A DNA stretch of 64,000 bases, taken from positions 1 through 64,000 of the forward strand of contig CAUYUJ010005647.1 of the NCBI GenBank assembly GCA_963575745.1, read 5' to 3'. The notes beneath the pieces are model-generated. The model saw only the letters and a list, made by a program, of their open reading frames with translations. It ran no database searches and was not told where the DNA came from. The position numbers were made by a program, and so were the translations under genes. Below are positions 63,640-64,000 of this stretch, piece after piece; position 1 is the stretch's first letter; each line of letters opens with the position of its first letter. Source of the stretch: Prorocentrum cordatum. Taxonomy: Eukaryota > Sar > Dinophyceae > Prorocentrales > Prorocentraceae.

Positions 63640-63914
63640 ACCCCCGCCTTGATGCAACCATTCTGATACGCCGTGAACTTACAAGACTGAAGCTGTTCAT
63701 GCATCCAATCATGACAAACACGGAGACGCAGTGGGAGTGAAGGCAGCAACCTGGCACCGAACCTTCTCTCGCGCAGGTAAGTGGTGGCAAGCATTAGGTG
63801 CCCCTTAGGCAGCGCAGGGGAAGCAGGCGCGAGCGGTAGCGTAGTGCTAAACTGGTCCACCATGCTCGTGGAACTGGGCATAGACCAACCAATACGCTTG
63901 AGGATCAACCTCAT
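63640..63914 (-). CDS. Possible coding segment, unrecognised
   Basis: Minus strand reads MRLILKRIGWSMPSSTSMVD, QFSTTLPLAPASPALPKGHL, MLATTYLRERRFGARLLPSL and CHDWMHEQLQSCKFTAYQNG. Composition is protein-like for about 90 residues, then it runs into the TCC tract. No family recognised. Confidence 0.3.
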
Positions 63915-64000
63915 GGCCGACAGAAGCCCCGTGACGGCCCGTGACCTGCTTCGAATTGTCGGGCCCTGGACCCCAAAACGTACTCAAGACACTCGAGGCT

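Overview
The window looks like nuclear DNA of a dinoflagellate with a GC-rich, very repeat-rich genome. The grounds are: coding pieces on both strands that are short, GC-rich and scattered between microsatellites; introns with non-GT donors (GC and GA) and AGG direct repeats at both splice sites; a degenerate copy of the dinoflagellate spliced leader at 57281-57300; KDZ-type and other transposase relatives that I associate with dinoflagellates; and dispersed LINE-type reverse transcriptases. A Prorocentrum-like genome would fit the base composition, but the species cannot be fixed from the sequence alone. There is one 100-N assembly gap (57084-57183). No bacterial-type operons, CRISPR arrays or rRNA genes were seen.

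Layout. 0-3 kb: low-information DNA and minisatellites. 3.5-6.6 kb (-): a decayed transposase-like gene. 7.2-14.6 kb (-): a trail of exon-like pieces (PQ-rich, KRPA/KKPA-repeat, RanBP2-type zinc finger, acidic and coiled-coil segments) between CT/GA tracts and a 120-base poly-G. 15.6-16.0 kb (-): last exons of a PIF1/Helitron-like helicase behind an intron filled by a 90-bp tandem repeat. 18.5-24 kb: unidentified coding pieces, a possible GIY-YIG nuclease fragment and satellites. 24.7-28.5 kb: CA and ATC satellites and nested inverted-repeat elements. 28.6-30.6 kb (+): two LINE fragments. 30.9-38.6 kb (-): a giant gene joining a possible cysteine peptidase, an SF3 (D5/P4-type) helicase, a family-A DNA-polymerase-like palm and a KDZ transposase core. 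39-43.4 kb: satellites, a small coiled-coil gene and a 366-bp palindromic tandem repeat. 43.7-47.7 kb (+): a LINE with reverse transcriptase, zinc finger and RNase H. 48-52.7 kb: microsatellites and an 83-bp repeat. 52.8-56.1 kb: a satellite with a higher-order period near 930 bp. 56.4-58.9 kb: inverted-repeat elements, the gap, the spliced-leader relic and a LINE ORF1-like gene. 59-64 kb: hexamer, 77-bp, GAT and decamer satellites.

How the parts fit. Nearly every recognisable gene belongs to a mobile element, and most are broken by one-base shifts, several at homopolymers. On top sits a layer of short (about 100-290 bp) inverted-repeat elements of several unrelated families. One of these families has three copies here. 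Two lie inside coding sequence of other mobile elements (the helicase-polymerase-transposase gene and the LINE), where removing them at AG-G repeats restores an open, sensible reading frame. They therefore behave like introners, that is, transposons that make introns, and they occur in both orientations relative to the host gene. The two strongest leads are this introner family and the giant helicase-polymerase-transposase gene.
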